DNA from: Salinibaculum rarum
GTDB lineage: Archaea > Halobacteriota > Halobacteria > Halobacteriales > Haloarculaceae
DNA: 64,000 bases
Reading direction: 5' to 3'
Assembly: GCF_030505615.1 (NCBI RefSeq)
Contig: NZ_CP129992.1
Span: 868,001 to 932,000, forward strand
In this document: one piece after another, positions 8,925 through 18,505 of the stretch
Position numbering within the stretch: the first letter of the stretch is position 1
How the letters are laid out: each line of letters starts with the position of its first letter
Notes under the pieces: generated by a model
What the model saw: the letters and a program-made list of their open reading frames with translations, nothing else
What the model was told of the DNA's origin: nothing
Database searches by the model: none
Program-made: the position numbers and the translations under genes

Positions 8925-9063
8925 GAGCGGTGCGGTGGGTCGACAGGGAATACACCCGCTCGCGCCCTACCGGACGCGAGCGGCCTTTTTCCCCAAGTTT
9001 TTGCGGCAAGCGGTGCGCCCGCGCCGAAGGCGCGGTGCGACACCCGCCGCCGCAAAAAGTGGG
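8925..9063 (-). repeat. Structured 3' element, copy A (after thermosome)
   Basis: Read on the minus (mRNA) strand, this begins 6 nt after the thermosome stop. The outer stem is TTTTTGCGGC (8998-9007) with GCCGCAAAAA (9049-9058). Inside are GGTG/CACC and a 7-bp hairpin, CCGCGCC/GGCGCGG (9019-9035). Downstream come an AAAAAGGCCG box and a hairpin with CTCGCG/CGCGAG arms and a TACC (plus strand) loop at 8959-8980. About 85 bp match the element at 38990 closely. The distal part seen in the other copies is degenerate here. Confidence 0.75.
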
Positions 9064-9064
9064 T

Positions 9065-10753
9065 TTACATCATGCCGCCCATGCCGCCGCCCATGCCGCC
9101 CATGCCGCCGCCCATGCCGCCGGGCGCGCCGCCTGGGCCGCCGGGTCCGCCGGCGTCCTCGTCGTCGTCGCCCTGGCCACCCTTGAGGTCGCCAGCAGCG
9201 ATGACGTCGTCGATGCGCAGGATCATGACAGCGGCCTCGGTGGCGCTCTCGATGGCCTGGGTCTTGACACGGAGCGGTTCGACGACTTCGTCGGACATGT
9301 CCTCGACGTCGCCCGTGTAGGCGTTGAGGCCGACGAGGTTGTCGCCAGCGTCGTGTGCGCTGCGGAGTTCGACCAGCGAGTCGATCGGGTCGAGTCCGGC
9401 GTTCTCGGCGAGCGTGCGCGGAATCACGTCGATGGCGTCCGCGAAGGACTCGACTGCGAGCTGTTCGCGGCCACCGACGGAGTCGGCGTAGTCACGCAGC
9501 TGCAGCGAGAGTTCGGTCTCGGGTGCACCGCCGCCGGGGAGGACCTTGCCGTCCTCGAGCGTGGCGGCGACGACGCCGAGTGCGTCCTCGATGGCGCGCT
9601 CGACTTCGTCGACGACGTGGTCGGTGCCACCGCGCAGAATCATCGTGACGGCGCGAGCGTCGTCGACTTCTTCGACGAAGATGTGCTCGTCGCCTGCGAG
9701 GTCTTTCTCGGTGACGGAGCCGGCGAAGCCGAGGTCATCCTCGGTGATATCCTTGACGTTGGAGACGATGCTCGCACCGGTCGCGCGAGCGAGCGCGGAG
9801 ATGTCGGACTTCTTCGCGCGGCGGACGGCGAGAATGCCCTCCTGTGCGAGGTAGTGCTGGGCCATGTCGTCGATGCCCTTCTGACAGAAGACCACGTCAG
9901 CACCGGCGTCGGCGACGGCGTCGACCATTTCCTGGAGCTGCTTTTCTTCCTGGTCGAGGAAATCCTGGAGCTGGTCCGGGTCCGAGACGTTGACTTCCGT
10001 GTCGAGTTCCGTCTCGGGAACCTCGATAGCGCCGTCGAGCAGGGCGATGTTCGCGTCCTCGGCGAACTTCGGCATGTTGTCGTGGACGCGCTCTTTGTCG
10101 ATGATGACACCCTCGACGAGTTCGGACTCGTCGATGGAACCGCCGACGACCGTCTCGACTTTGATGTTGTCCGTGTCGACGTTGTCCTCGTCGGCGACCG
10201 ACTGGACGGCACGGCGGACGAGCGCGGCGAGGTGGTCCTTCGCGGACTCGGCGCCCTTGCCCGTCATCGCCGTGGCGGCGACGTTCTCGAGGGTCTCGTC
10301 GTCGTCGGCGTCGACGTCGATAGCTTCCTCTTCGAGAATCTCCTTTGCCTTCTCTGCGGCCTGGCGGTACCCCTGTGCCAGGATGGTGGCGTGGATGTCC
10401 TGGTCGAGGAGGTCCTCGGCCTTGCTGAGCAGTTCACCGGAGATGACGACTGCCGTCGTCGTGCCGTCGCCCACTTCGTCCTCCTGGGTCTGGGCGACTT
10501 CGACGATCATGTTCGCCGCCGGGTGCTCGATGTCCATCTCGTCGAGGATGGTGACACCGTCGTTGGTGACAACGACGCTGCCCGCGTCGTCGACGAGCAT
10601 CTTGTCCATGCCCTTCGGGCCGAGCGTCGTCCGTACGGATTCGGCGACGGCCTTCCCGGCTGTGATGTTCATCGACTGTGCGTCCTTCCCAGATGTGCGC
10701 TGGGACTCCTCGGAAAGTACGATCATGGGCTGATTACCCATCTGCTGAGCCAT
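9065..10753 (-). CDS. ths: Thermosome subunit (group II chaperonin)
   Basis: ATP-dependent folding chamber subunit, about 562 residues from the ATG at 10753 (an ATG two codons upstream is also possible). Equatorial-domain motifs include [21 protein letters not shown] and GDGTTT for ATP binding, then the apical domain, and the returning equatorial segment LPGGGAPE. It ends in the Gly-Gly-Met repeat tail common in haloarchaeal thermosomes, whose codons form a tandem DNA repeat near 9070-9120. A TATA-like box is at 10779-10787. The structured element at 8925-9063 follows the stop. Confidence 0.97.
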   Translation of the reverse strand: MAQQMGNQPMIVLSEESQRTSGKDAQSMNITAGKAVAESVRTTLGPKGMDKMLVDDAGSVVVTNDGVTILDEMDIEHPAANMIVEVAQTQEDEVGDGTTTAVVISGELLSKAEDLLDQDIHATILAQGYRQAAEKAKEILEEEAIDVDADDDETLENVAATAMTGKGAESAKDHLAALVRRAVQSVADEDNVDTDNIKVETVVGGSIDESELVEGVIIDKERVHDNMPKFAEDANIALLDGAIEVPETELDTEVNVSDPDQLQDFLDQEEKQLQEMVDAVADAGADVVFCQKGIDDMAQHYLAQEGILAVRRAKKSDISALARATGASIVSNVKDITEDDLGFAGSVTEKDLAGDEHIFVEEVDDARAVTMILRGGTDHVVDEVERAIEDALGVVAATLEDGKVLPGGGAPETELSLQLRDYADSVGGREQLAVESFADAIDVIPRTLAENAGLDPIDSLVELRSAHDAGDNLVGLNAYTGDVEDMSDEVVEPLRVKTQAIESATEAAVMILRIDDVIAAGDLKGGQGDDDEDAGGPGGPGGAPGGMGGGMGGMGGGMGGMM

Positions 10754-10778
10754 AGTCATGGAATGATTGAATGTGATT

Positions 10779-10787
10779 CTATATAAA
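10779..10787 (-). promoter_or_regulatory. TATA box of the thermosome gene
   Basis: TTTATATAG on the minus strand, about 26 bp before the ATG at 10753. This spacing implies transcription starting at or just before the start codon, as is common for haloarchaeal genes. A second A/T box (ATTTAAAT, about 10860-10867) lies further upstream. Confidence 0.65.
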
Positions 10788-10967
10788 GCTAACGGATGCG
10801 GAGCAACTGACATCCGCAGGACGGCCCCCGGTTGCCCCTATTTCCCGCCGCGACAACTAGATTTAAATACGATAGTCTGCGGTTCAGCCCGGCGTCGCTG
10901 GTCCGGTCTCTGGTGCGAGTCACGGTTGGTGTCGTCCGCAAATCCCACTTCTTGCCGCCGACCTGAC

Positions 10968-11615
10968 TCAGGTGTGTGCGACTGCCCGCACCGGACTCGC
11001 CTCCGCTGCCAGCGCGAGCGGGTACGCAGTCAACTCGAACTCGGCCGGCAACCGTTCCAGTCCTCGCAGATTCTCCACGATGAACTGACCGTCCGCAAAG
11101 AGGGCGTCGTGGGCCGCTAGCCCGTCGGGTTCGGTCGGTCGCTCCCGGTCGGCGTCGACACTCGGTGTCGGGTCCGGGCCGAAGGTATCCAGCCCGAGGC
11201 TGTAGCCGTGCTCGGCACACCACGCCGCGGCCGCCTCGGTCAGGTAGGGATGGTCCCGGTATCGTTCGGTGCCCCAGTGGTCGTCCCACCCCGTCCGGAC
11301 GACGAGCATGTCGTGGTCCGAGGGCTCCCCCAGCATCTCCGGGCCGAGTGGCTCGCGGTCGGCAAGCCCCGTGCAGTCGACGAGTCGTGCGTCGAAGGCA
11401 AACGCCGAGACCGGAAAATCGTCGAGCGCCTTGCCGTCTTCGAGCGTGTGCGCGGGCGCGTCGATGTGTGTTCCGACGTGGGTATCGAGGTCCAGTTCGG
11501 TGACCCGTGACCCCGCCGATTCGACGGTCGTGGCGGTCTCGACGTTCACTGGTCGGCTGCCGGGATAGACGGACATCCACGGCTCGATTAGCTGCGAACA
11601 GTCGTAGTGGGACAC
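10968..11615 (-). CDS. Cyclase/kynurenine-formamidase-like hydrolase
   Basis: 215 residues of the cyclase (KynB-like) superfamily of metal-dependent hydrolases. The diagnostic metal-binding HVGTHIDAPAH lies near residues 47-57, followed by VVRTGWDDHWG and a late GLDTFGPDP segment, both usual in this family. Members hydrolyse formyl-kynurenine, isatin or related amides; the substrate here is unknown. No tryptophan-degradation genes are nearby. It lies just after the KH-domain gene on the same strand, with 12 bp between them. Confidence 0.88.
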   Translation of the reverse strand: MSHYDCSQLIEPWMSVYPGSRPVNVETATTVESAGSRVTELDLDTHVGTHIDAPAHTLEDGKALDDFPVSAFAFDARLVDCTGLADREPLGPEMLGEPSDHDMLVVRTGWDDHWGTERYRDHPYLTEAAAAWCAEHGYSLGLDTFGPDPTPSVDADRERPTEPDGLAAHDALFADGQFIVENLRGLERLPAEFELTAYPLALAAEASPVRAVAHT

Positions 11616-11627
11616 GGAAACCAGTCC

Positions 11628-12176
11628 TCAGCCGTGGAACTGGTGGTACTCCATGCCCTTGTGTTTGAGTTCGTTGCGCTTGCGTTCGAGAAAGGAGTAG
11701 ACCGACCCGTGGGGTGCGCCGTCGAGAATCATCTCGGCGGCCTCCCGGACGGCCTCGACCTGTTCCGGGCCGCCGATGACACCCAGCGTCGTCCCGTAGA
11801 TAGTGACGGACGCGCCGGTCAACTCCTGCATGAGTTCGCGCGTGCGGCCGTTCTCGCCGATGAGCCGCCCCTTCTTTCGCTTGAGGTCGTTCTTGTTCCG
11901 GCAGGCGGCCTCGATGTCGATGAGGTCGAACATCACCATGTCGTCTTCGAGCAGTCGGAGGGCGTCCTCCGGGGCGAAGCCGCGGCCGATGGCCTTGACG
12001 ATGTCGGGGCCTTTCAGGCCGGTAATCGGGTCACCGACCTTCTCGACGCGGACGTTGCCGCTCTCGGAGTCGATGTCGAGACGAACCTCCGCGCGCTCTT
12101 CGATTTCGCGCATCGTCTCGCCACCGGCCCCGATGAGAACCCCGATACGGTCGTCGGGAACCTTGACGTGCTGCAT
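11628..12176 (-). CDS. KH-domain RNA-binding protein (Dim2/Pno1-like)
   Basis: 182 residues with two KH domains: RIGVLIGAGGETM near residues 10-22 and GRLIGENGRTRELM near 103-116, each with the GxxG loop. This is the archaeal relative of Dim2/Pno1 (also called KRR1-like), which binds the 3' end of small-subunit rRNA during ribosome maturation. The gene follows rio1 and eif1A on the same strand, an order widely kept in archaea, which supports the ribosome-assembly role. Confidence 0.93.
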   Translation of the reverse strand: MQHVKVPDDRIGVLIGAGGETMREIEERAEVRLDIDSESGNVRVEKVGDPITGLKGPDIVKAIGRGFAPEDALRLLEDDMVMFDLIDIEAACRNKNDLKRKKGRLIGENGRTRELMQELTGASVTIYGTTLGVIGGPEQVEAVREAAEMILDGAPHGSVYSFLERKRNELKHKGMEYHQFHG

Positions 12177-12289
12177 AAGTATACATACCAGTACGCGACT
12201 CGACTGTTAAAGTGCTTCGTCGTCACACTCCGCGTTTTGACGGCCAGGCGTCAGTCTTTCCCGACTACCACACGGACTGTGTCTCACCG

Positions 12290-12490
12290 ATGCCCGCCAC
12301 GCAGACCGCGCTCGCAAGTCCACCGCGTCTGGCTGGTGCCGTCGCACTCGCGTTGCTCACACTCCTGTTTAACTACGGCACGCAGGTCACGACAGTCACC
12401 GATGCTGTCCTGTGGTTCACTGTCTCCGTCGTCATCGGCTACGCCGCCTTCACTGTGCTGGGCGTGGTTGCTGACATAATCTGGGAGTGA
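12290..12490 (+). CDS. Small membrane protein, unknown
   Basis: 66 residues from the ATG at 12290. Two hydrophobic helices are visible (about 14-34 and 38-60) with the ending VLGVVADIIWE. No family is recognised. It stands alone on the plus strand between the KH-domain gene and rio1, with little room for other genes. Confidence 0.6.
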   Translation: MPATQTALASPPRLAGAVALALLTLLFNYGTQVTTVTDAVLWFTVSVVIGYAAFTVLGVVADIIWE

Positions 12491-12509
12491 AAACCAGCTA
12501 GGAGAGCGG

Positions 12510-13412
12510 TTACGCTTCGTCCGCGGTTTCGGCCTGCGCTTCGATGAACGCGAGCAACTGGTCGCCGTCGGTGTCGACTCCCTGTCGAGCGAAGAAGTTG
12601 GCGACGTTCTCACAGTCGCGCTGGAGGAACTCGTCGTAGTTGGGATGGTGAATCGTCACCGCCTGGCCCAGGTCGATGATGACCAGTTGCCCCTCGTAGA
12701 AGATGATGTTGTACTCCGAGAGGTCACCGTGGACGAGGCCGGCGTCGAACAGCCGACACATGTACTCTCGGACGACCTCGTAGGCCGTCTCGGGGTTCTC
12801 GATGTGGACCTCCGAGAGGCGCTTTGCCCGGCCCTCCTCGGTGCCGAGATACTCCATCACGAGGACGTTGCGCTCGACGGCGATGGGTTCGGGCACGCGC
12901 AATCCCGCCTTCTTTGCGCGCTTGAGATTGGCGAACTCCTTGCGGACCCACGCCAGCACGACGTCTTTTTTCCGCTGGCCCAGCCCCTCGAAGCGGGGGT
13001 CGCCCTGCAGGTACTCGCGCATGTCCTTGAAATCGGAGGCGTTGATGCGGTAGACCTTCACCGCGACTTCCGGCCGTTCGTCGTGTGCGTCGCCGAGCGT
13101 CTCGCCGGCCTGTTCGCCGCCGAGTGCGGTGTAGACGTTTGCCTCCTTGCCGGTCGAAAGCGGGCCACCGAAGGCGTCGATATAGCCGTCCTGGACGAGT
13201 TTGTAGAGCGCGCCGTAGGTGGCGTCGTCGAAGACGCTGGCCTCGACTTTGAACTGCTCTGTGTTCTTGATACGCTTGCGGAACTCGCTGAACTCCCGGT
13301 CGCGCTCGCGGGCGATGCGGTCGGCGTCGGTGTCGGTGTAGTCGATTTCCTCCCACTCGTCGCCCGGTGTGTCGGCGTCCGCCGATGCAACGAGTCCGAA
13401 GTCCTCTGTCAT
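12510..13412 (-). CDS. rio1: RIO1-type serine protein kinase
   Basis: 300 residues. RIO-kinase hallmarks are the flexible P-loop LSTGKEANVY (about 80-90), the catalytic HGDLSEYN (about 225-232) and the metal-binding IIDLGQAV (about 243-250). The acidic N-terminus lacks the winged helix seen in RIO2. RIO1 acts in late small-subunit maturation. It lies between eif1A and the KH-domain gene on the minus strand. RIO2 is present at 36539. Confidence 0.96.
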   Translation of the reverse strand: MTEDFGLVASADADTPGDEWEEIDYTDTDADRIARERDREFSEFRKRIKNTEQFKVEASVFDDATYGALYKLVQDGYIDAFGGPLSTGKEANVYTALGGEQAGETLGDAHDERPEVAVKVYRINASDFKDMREYLQGDPRFEGLGQRKKDVVLAWVRKEFANLKRAKKAGLRVPEPIAVERNVLVMEYLGTEEGRAKRLSEVHIENPETAYEVVREYMCRLFDAGLVHGDLSEYNIIFYEGQLVIIDLGQAVTIHHPNYDEFLQRDCENVANFFARQGVDTDGDQLLAFIEAQAETADEA

Positions 13413-13469
13413 CTGTTACCGGGTACGTGACGAACGTGTAAAAGGAAGGTGCCGGACACAACTGTCACG

Positions 13470-13757
13470 CTACTCTTGGATGTGGCCTTCTTCCCGGAGC
13501 TGGTCGGCTTCCTGTTTCTCGTAGCGCCAACTGATGTCTGCTTTCTCGTCTTGCCAGTCCCACGGCGAGACCAGGACCACGTCGTCTTCCCGTATCCAGA
13601 TGCGCTTTTGCATCTTGCCGGGAATCCGCGCCGTCCGCTCGACGCCGTCCATACATCGTACTTTCACGCGGTTTGCTCCGAGCATCTCTGTGACGACTGC
13701 GAACACCTCGTCGTCGTCGGGCATCCGAAGGTCTGTCCGTCCCTCGTTGTCGCTCAT
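13470..13757 (-). CDS. eif1A: Translation initiation factor 1A
   Basis: 95 residues from the ATG at 13757. It is an OB-fold factor binding the small-subunit A site during initiation. Typical segments are [32 protein letters not shown] and [16 protein letters not shown] longer frame to 13829 reads through a non-homologous leader, so the shorter start is preferred. It is the first gene of the eif1A-rio1-KH cluster. Confidence 0.97.
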   Translation of the reverse strand: MSDNEGRTDLRMPDDDEVFAVVTEMLGANRVKVRCMDGVERTARIPGKMQKRIWIREDDVVLVSPWDWQDEKADISWRYEKQEADQLREEGHIQE

Positions 13758-13881
13758 ACCTTCGAGTTCACCGGCGAGACTGTTTAAGGTTTCCAACGTT
13801 CGCGCCCGTTGTGTGACACTGTACACCACACTTTTCGGCCAAATCGCCGGTGTTTAACCTCGGTACCGCGACAGCCAGAGT

Positions 13882-14070
13882 ATGTTCGACAAACTTGGCA
13901 TCCCTGGCCTCATCGGCGTCCTCTTCATGCTCGGTGGTATCGCCGTCGTCGCAGTCAAAAGTCCCATCATCGCGGGCGGCCTCGCGCTGCTCGTGGCCGG
14001 CCTGGGACTGATCGTTTTCGGTCTCGTGAAAAATCTCCTCTCCTCGTTCGGCATGGGCGGGATGGTCTAG
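13882..14070 (+). CDS. Small membrane protein (DUF7470-like)
   Basis: 62 residues, beginning MFDKLGIPGLIGVLFMLGG, with two hydrophobic helices and a Gly/Met end (SSFGMGGMV). It resembles a short membrane family found across haloarchaea; the family name is recalled, not searched. Function unknown. Divergent from eif1A. Confidence 0.75.
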   Translation: MFDKLGIPGLIGVLFMLGGIAVVAVKSPIIAGGLALLVAGLGLIVFGLVKNLLSSFGMGGMV

Positions 14071-14104
14071 GGACCGCCGCCACTGATAGCGTCGCACGTA
14101 TCTT

Positions 14105-14278
14105 TTATCGCCACTCGTCCAGTGACACCGTTCTGGCGCTGTCCATCGCCAGCCACGCGTCGTCCCGCGTAATATCCGCGACGACGAGATGCCGGCCGCC
14201 GTCGATTGTGTCGACAGCACTCACGACGTCGTCACTCTCTCCCGACTGACGGCCGAACGCGTTGACGGTGTCCGTCAT
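14105..14278 (-). CDS. 57-residue conserved-looking haloarchaeal small protein
   Basis: Translating 14278 to 14105 gives MTDTVNAFGRQSGESDDVV through to SLDEWR and a TAA stop, an acidic 57-residue protein. It has the codon use of neighbouring genes, a central DGGRHLVVADITRDDAW segment, and no membrane helix or Cys pair. I believe similar short proteins occur in other haloarchaea (DUF7556-like), but this is memory, not a search. It converges on the small membrane-protein gene ending at 14070. Confidence 0.65.
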   Translation of the reverse strand: MTDTVNAFGRQSGESDDVVSAVDTIDGGRHLVVADITRDDAWLAMDSARTVSLDEWR

Positions 14279-14447
14279 ATTCAGAACTCAGTGGCATAGC
14301 TGTATGAATGTTTTGAAATTCTATTCTTCGTCCAAGGCTTATCTACATATAGTGCTATATATCGTTACGGATGTAAGCTGGATGGAGAGAGACAGGCGCA
14401 ATTATCCTGTCGTCGCCGCTCCACCACGAGATTTCGTTCACATTCGT
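14279..14447. other. AT-rich intergenic region
   Basis: 169 bp between two minus-strand genes, much more AT-rich than its surroundings. It contains ATATAG-TG-CTATAT (14347-14360), a perfect short inverted repeat. I see no coding frame. It probably holds the promoter of the 57-residue gene and the 3' end of the DUF460 gene. Confidence 0.4.
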
Positions 14448-16424
14448 TCACTCGACCTCGCCCGCCCGATGCTCGGAAATCAACTGGTCGACCATCTCAC
14501 CGGTCCGCTCGCGCTCGCGCTCGATGGCCCGCTCTTCCCAGTCGTCGATGGCTTCCTCGACCTCCGACTCGCGGGCGACGGCCAGTTCGTCGACTTCCTG
14601 AACGGTCACCATCTCCGCCGGTGCGACGGGAATGTCGGCCTCGAACAGCACCCGGTCGGCCACGTCCGACAGGCCGCCGTTTCGCAACACGACCTTCGGA
14701 TTGACCTCGGCCAGTCGTTCCGCCGTCGACCGGCCCGCGCCGCTGGCGTCCCGGAGCAAAATCACGTCGTCCTCGGCCAGCCCGAAACTCTGCTGGGCCG
14801 TCTCGATGTCGTCGGTCGTGAACTGCTCGATGACTTTCACCGGGACCAGTCCGGCCTTCTTCTCGGAGACGTCCGCGAAGTTCGAGTGGTCGAGTTTCCA
14901 GAGGGCTTTCAGCCGCTCTAGCTTCCCTTCCAGTTCGTCGATTCGCTCGTCTTTCTCCGAGACCTTCCGCTCGAGCCGGTCGTTTTCCCGCTCGAGTCTG
15001 GTGACCTCGCGGCGCTGTCGGGCCTCTTTGCGCTCTTCGCGTTTGGCCGCCGACAGTTCCGTCTCGTACTCGTCGAGTTTTTCGTCTTTCTGCCGAATCG
15101 TCTCCTGTAAGTCATCGACGTGCCCCTCCAGCCGGTCGACGCGGGCTTTCAACCGCTTGATTTGCTTTTCCTCTGCCGTGAGTTCCCGCTCCGTGTGTTC
15201 GGTCTCGTCCTCACTGCTGTCGTTGTCGTCCTCTTGGAGGTCCGCGAGCACCGTCTCGACGGACTCTTCGTCGGCAATCACGCGAGCGAGGACGGCCCCG
15301 ACTTCGAACTGCGGGGGGACCTTCCGTGCGACCCGCTCGAACTGGTCTTCGTGGTCGTCGTAGGCAGCCAGCGCCGCCGCGAGTGCGTCCCGCTCGTGGT
15401 CGTTGTCGTATCCCTCCTCACGGGTCCGGTGTTTCTTTGTGTCGACGGGCAAATCGCGGTTTGGTTCCCAGCCGGCGGCGTCGAAACTCCGCCGAATCTT
15501 CTCGACGGTCTCCGGCATCGGTTCCACGTCCGCCGCGACGAGGATTGGTCGCCCGCGCTCGATTATCCACTCGATGACGGCAGCGGTGTCGGCAGTGCGC
15601 GTGCTGAGCACGTCCAGCACTTCGCCATCGAGTCCGACCACGGCGACGGCGGTGGTGGTTCCGGGGTCGATACCGACCAGGACGTGGTCGCGGCGCTTTG
15701 CCAGCGGGCGAAATTCGATGCCGTCCCGCCGCACCCGCTCGATTTCGATGCGGACGTCGCCCGACCGCTCTGTCGAGACGGGGAGGTCCGAGGGGCGTGC
15801 CTCGACGGTGAAGATGGCGTTCGAGAACCCACCGTACTTCTCAGTGGCGTCGCGTTCGTACTCCAGTCCGGCATCGTCCAGTTCGGACTCGACCTCGCGA
15901 GCGCGGCGCTTGACCGAGCCGTGAATCCGCCGCGTGTAGCGGTCCTCGCTCCAGCCCCCGCCACCGCCGGTCGAGCGCCCCCGCGCGACTTTCACTTCCG
16001 TTCGGTCGGTGAAGGCAGTCACCTCCTGCCCGACGTTGGCGGCGGCGAGTCGGGCGGCGGCCTCGGCTTCTTTCATCGGGTCCTTGCCGTACGGGACGCC
16101 GTGACGGGAGGCGACGCGGGAGAGCGGTTCGGGCTGTTCGGCACCGGTCACCTGGACGAGTTTCGTCTCGTCGGGGAGCGAGCCGAGAAAGTGGACGAGT
16201 GCGTCCTTGTTCTCGGCCAGTTCGTACATGTTGTCGGTCGCGACCATGGCCGGCACCTCGTCGTCGATGCGCCGGCGGAGTTTGCGGTAGCTGACCACGT
16301 CGCGGTCGACGGACTCACCGTCGAAGGCCGCGAGTGCGTAAGAAGGCGCGTCGCCCCGGACGTCGCCGCTCTGGATGTCGACACCGAAGACGACCGCGTC
16401 GAGGGCAGCCGTACGGGCGTTCAC
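14448..16424 (-). CDS. DUF460 protein, RNase H-like fold with coiled coil
   Basis: 658 residues from the GTG at 16424; the frame is open to 16709, but that part overlaps the tRNase Z gene and looks non-coding. Two RNase H/RuvC-like segments are visible: FGVDIQSGD near the start and LVGIDPGTTTAVAVVGLDG near residue 250. A long Glu/Arg-rich coiled coil follows (about 430-560), then a C-terminal domain with LLRDASGAG and KVVLRNGG. Archaeal DUF460 proteins (COG2433) are predicted nucleases of unknown substrate. It follows tRNase Z on the same strand. Confidence 0.88.
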   Translation of the reverse strand: MNARTAALDAVVFGVDIQSGDVRGDAPSYALAAFDGESVDRDVVSYRKLRRRIDDEVPAMVATDNMYELAENKDALVHFLGSLPDETKLVQVTGAEQPEPLSRVASRHGVPYGKDPMKEAEAAARLAAANVGQEVTAFTDRTEVKVARGRSTGGGGGWSEDRYTRRIHGSVKRRAREVESELDDAGLEYERDATEKYGGFSNAIFTVEARPSDLPVSTERSGDVRIEIERVRRDGIEFRPLAKRRDHVLVGIDPGTTTAVAVVGLDGEVLDVLSTRTADTAAVIEWIIERGRPILVAADVEPMPETVEKIRRSFDAAGWEPNRDLPVDTKKHRTREEGYDNDHERDALAAALAAYDDHEDQFERVARKVPPQFEVGAVLARVIADEESVETVLADLQEDDNDSSEDETEHTERELTAEEKQIKRLKARVDRLEGHVDDLQETIRQKDEKLDEYETELSAAKREERKEARQRREVTRLERENDRLERKVSEKDERIDELEGKLERLKALWKLDHSNFADVSEKKAGLVPVKVIEQFTTDDIETAQQSFGLAEDDVILLRDASGAGRSTAERLAEVNPKVVLRNGGLSDVADRVLFEADIPVAPAEMVTVQEVDELAVARESEVEEAIDDWEERAIERERERTGEMVDQLISEHRAGEVE

Positions 16425-16521
16425 AGAGGCTGGTAGGCGATGCGCGAGTATAAATCCACGGCGGGGCGGTCGGTTTCGGGACCGCGCTTCCAGTCCTGTC
16501 ACTCCCGTCCTGGTCGGTGGC

Positions 16522-17481
16522 TCACCGACTCGCGCGCTCGACGGCAAAATCGCGGTCCGCGTCCGGGTAGGGAATCTCCACTTCCATGCCGTCCTCCGCG
16601 ACGAACAGCTCCTCGCCCGCGAAGGTCTCCTCGGCCTCAGATTCGAGGTCGTGCCAGCCGTGACCGGCGTATCGCGAGGAGATGTGTGTGAGTGCGAGTC
16701 GCTTTGCACCGGCGTCGTTTGCCACTTCCGCGGCCTCGCGCGCCGTCGAGTGACCAGTCTCTCTGGCGCGTTCGATGCGGTCGTCTGCGAACATGCTGTC
16801 GTGAATCAGGAGGTCGGCGCCGTCGGCGGCGGCGACGGCGCTGTCACAGGGGCGCGTGTCGCCGGTGTAGACCAGCCGGCGCCCGGGCCGTGGCGGGCCG
16901 ACGACCTCTTCGGGGTGAATCGTCCGGCCGTCGTGTTCGACGGACTGGCCGTTGTGGAGTTTCGAGTACTCCGGGCCCGGCGAGAGGCCGAGTTCCTCCT
17001 CGGCGTACTCCCGGTCGAATCGCCCTTTCCGGTCGTCCTCGTCGATGACGTAGCCCACGGCGTTCGTCCGGTGGCGCACGTCGATTGCCTGAACGGTGTA
17101 CTCCTCGTGGCTCAGTGCGTCTTCGCCGGGCGAAACCTGGTGGATGCGGACAGGAAACGAGGGTTGGTCGCCCGTGGCGGCGACCAGTCGCTCGACGCGC
17201 TCGCGGGTCCCTGACGGTGCGTGGATGGCGAGTGGCTCGTCGCGGCCGTTGAAATCCCACGTCTGGATGAGGCCGGGGAGCCCGAGGACGTGGTCCCCGT
17301 GCATGTGCGTGACGAAGATGTGGTCGATGTCGAAGCCGGTCCCGTAGTGCATCATCTGGCGCTGGGTCCCCTCACCGCAGTCAAAGAGCAACCGGTCGCC
17401 CTCCCGCTCGACCTGAATCGCGCTGGGGTTGCGCTGGGTCGTCGGGACGGCCCCGCTCGTGCCGAGAAACGTCACGCGCAT
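16522..17481 (-). CDS. rnz: tRNase Z (ribonuclease Z)
   Basis: 319 residues from the ATG at 17481. Cuts the 3' trailer from tRNA precursors. It starts MRVTFLGTSGAVPT and carries the metallo-beta-lactamase motif THMHGDHVLGLPGL (HxHxDH), later VYTGDTRPC, LLIHDSMF and LTHISSRY, all standard metal ligands of the short (archaeal and bacterial) form. The frame runs further upstream to 17580 but without homology. It is divergent from the DUF4382 lipoprotein gene, with 93 bp between starts. Confidence 0.96.
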   Translation of the reverse strand: MRVTFLGTSGAVPTTQRNPSAIQVEREGDRLLFDCGEGTQRQMMHYGTGFDIDHIFVTHMHGDHVLGLPGLIQTWDFNGRDEPLAIHAPSGTRERVERLVAATGDQPSFPVRIHQVSPGEDALSHEEYTVQAIDVRHRTNAVGYVIDEDDRKGRFDREYAEEELGLSPGPEYSKLHNGQSVEHDGRTIHPEEVVGPPRPGRRLVYTGDTRPCDSAVAAADGADLLIHDSMFADDRIERARETGHSTAREAAEVANDAGAKRLALTHISSRYAGHGWHDLESEAEETFAGEELFVAEDGMEVEIPYPDADRDFAVERASR

Positions 17482-17574
17482 GGTCGACCTGTCGGACACC
17501 GACGGCGAAAGGCGTGTCGGATTGCCCCAAACCGGCCAGCGTGCATTTATATCTCGATTGCCTTTCACTCGCGT

Positions 17575-18435
17575 ATGCACCGACAGACACTGCTGACACT
17601 ACTGACTGCGGCGATGCTGGTCCTCGCCGGCTGTGCCGGCTCGACCGGCGGCGACGGCTCACCATCTGTTGACGAGACTGACACGCCCGGCGACGAGGTT
17701 GCACAGACCGGTGACACCGGTTCGACCGGCACCGTCGAATTTTACGTGAGTGACGACCCCGGCCAGATTGACGACTTCCGTCACCTGAACGTGACCATCT
17801 CTCAGATTGGCTTCAAACAATCCGGCGACGCCGACGACGAAGCCGAAAACGAGACGGAGACGCCGGAGAACGAAACTGCCGACGAGACGACCACAGACAA
17901 CACGACCACGGCCGACGGCGGCCTCGCCACTGACTCCCAGTCCGACACCCACGAGTCGGAAAACGAGACTGCAGGCCAAGAGGGGGACGACGACAAAAAG
18001 GGCGGTGACGACTGGATTACACGCGACGTCGACTCCCGCTCGGTGGACCTGACCCAACTCCGCGGCGACAATGCGACACTGCTCGACTCGCCGGAACTGC
18101 CCGCGGGCAACTACTCAACGGTGTTCGTCTACATCAGCGACATCAACGCGACGCTGGCTGACGGCTCCAGCACGAACGTGAAACTCCCGAGCAACAAACT
18201 CCAACTCAACAAGGGATTCACGCTCGAACCGAACGGCACCGTCTCGTTTGTCTACGACATCACCGTCTTCAGAGCCGGTAACAGCGGGAAGTACATCCTC
18301 AAGCCTGTCATCAGCCAGTCTGGCCCCGACCAGACTGTCCGGAACGTCGACGACGGTGAGGACGGTGACGGAGCCGACCGCTCACGGGGCAACTCCGAGG
18401 ACGGCGGACCGCCCGAGGCGCGCGGCCAGAACTGA
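17575..18435 (+). CDS. Lipoprotein, DUF4382 family (copy 2)
   Basis: 286 residues from the ATG at 17575. A Sec-type signal (MHRQTLLTLLTAAMLVLAGC) gives a lipobox with Cys 20; no twin arginine is present, unlike the copy at 7439. The mature protein starts with Gly/Asp/Thr, then GTVEFYVSDDPGQIDDFRHL, typical of DUF4382. A 70-residue Glu/Thr/Asn insert (about 85-150) with many N-x-T/S sites follows, then the conserved end SGKYILKPVIS. It is anchored outside the membrane; function unknown. Confidence 0.87.
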   Translation: MHRQTLLTLLTAAMLVLAGCAGSTGGDGSPSVDETDTPGDEVAQTGDTGSTGTVEFYVSDDPGQIDDFRHLNVTISQIGFKQSGDADDEAENETETPENETADETTTDNTTTADGGLATDSQSDTHESENETAGQEGDDDKKGGDDWITRDVDSRSVDLTQLRGDNATLLDSPELPAGNYSTVFVYISDINATLADGSSTNVKLPSNKLQLNKGFTLEPNGTVSFVYDITVFRAGNSGKYILKPVISQSGPDQTVRNVDDGEDGDGADRSRGNSEDGGPPEARGQN

Positions 18436-18505
18436 CGCTCACTCGCTGAACGACCGAGCGGTCCAGACACTACTATTATGGTGTGTGGTGTCGTATCACA
18501 CAGAT

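Noticed and set aside
9070-9121. Tandem CATGCCGCCGCC-type DNA repeat
   Set aside because: It encodes the Gly-Gly-Met tail of the thermosome, so it is not an independent repeat.
8930-10786. 618-codon open frame on the plus strand
   Set aside because: Exact antisense of the thermosome. The sense strand is a certain gene.
16425-16709. N-terminal extension of the DUF460 frame
   Set aside because: Overlaps tRNase Z in another frame and reads Arg/Ser-rich; the GTG at 16424 begins the recognisable protein.
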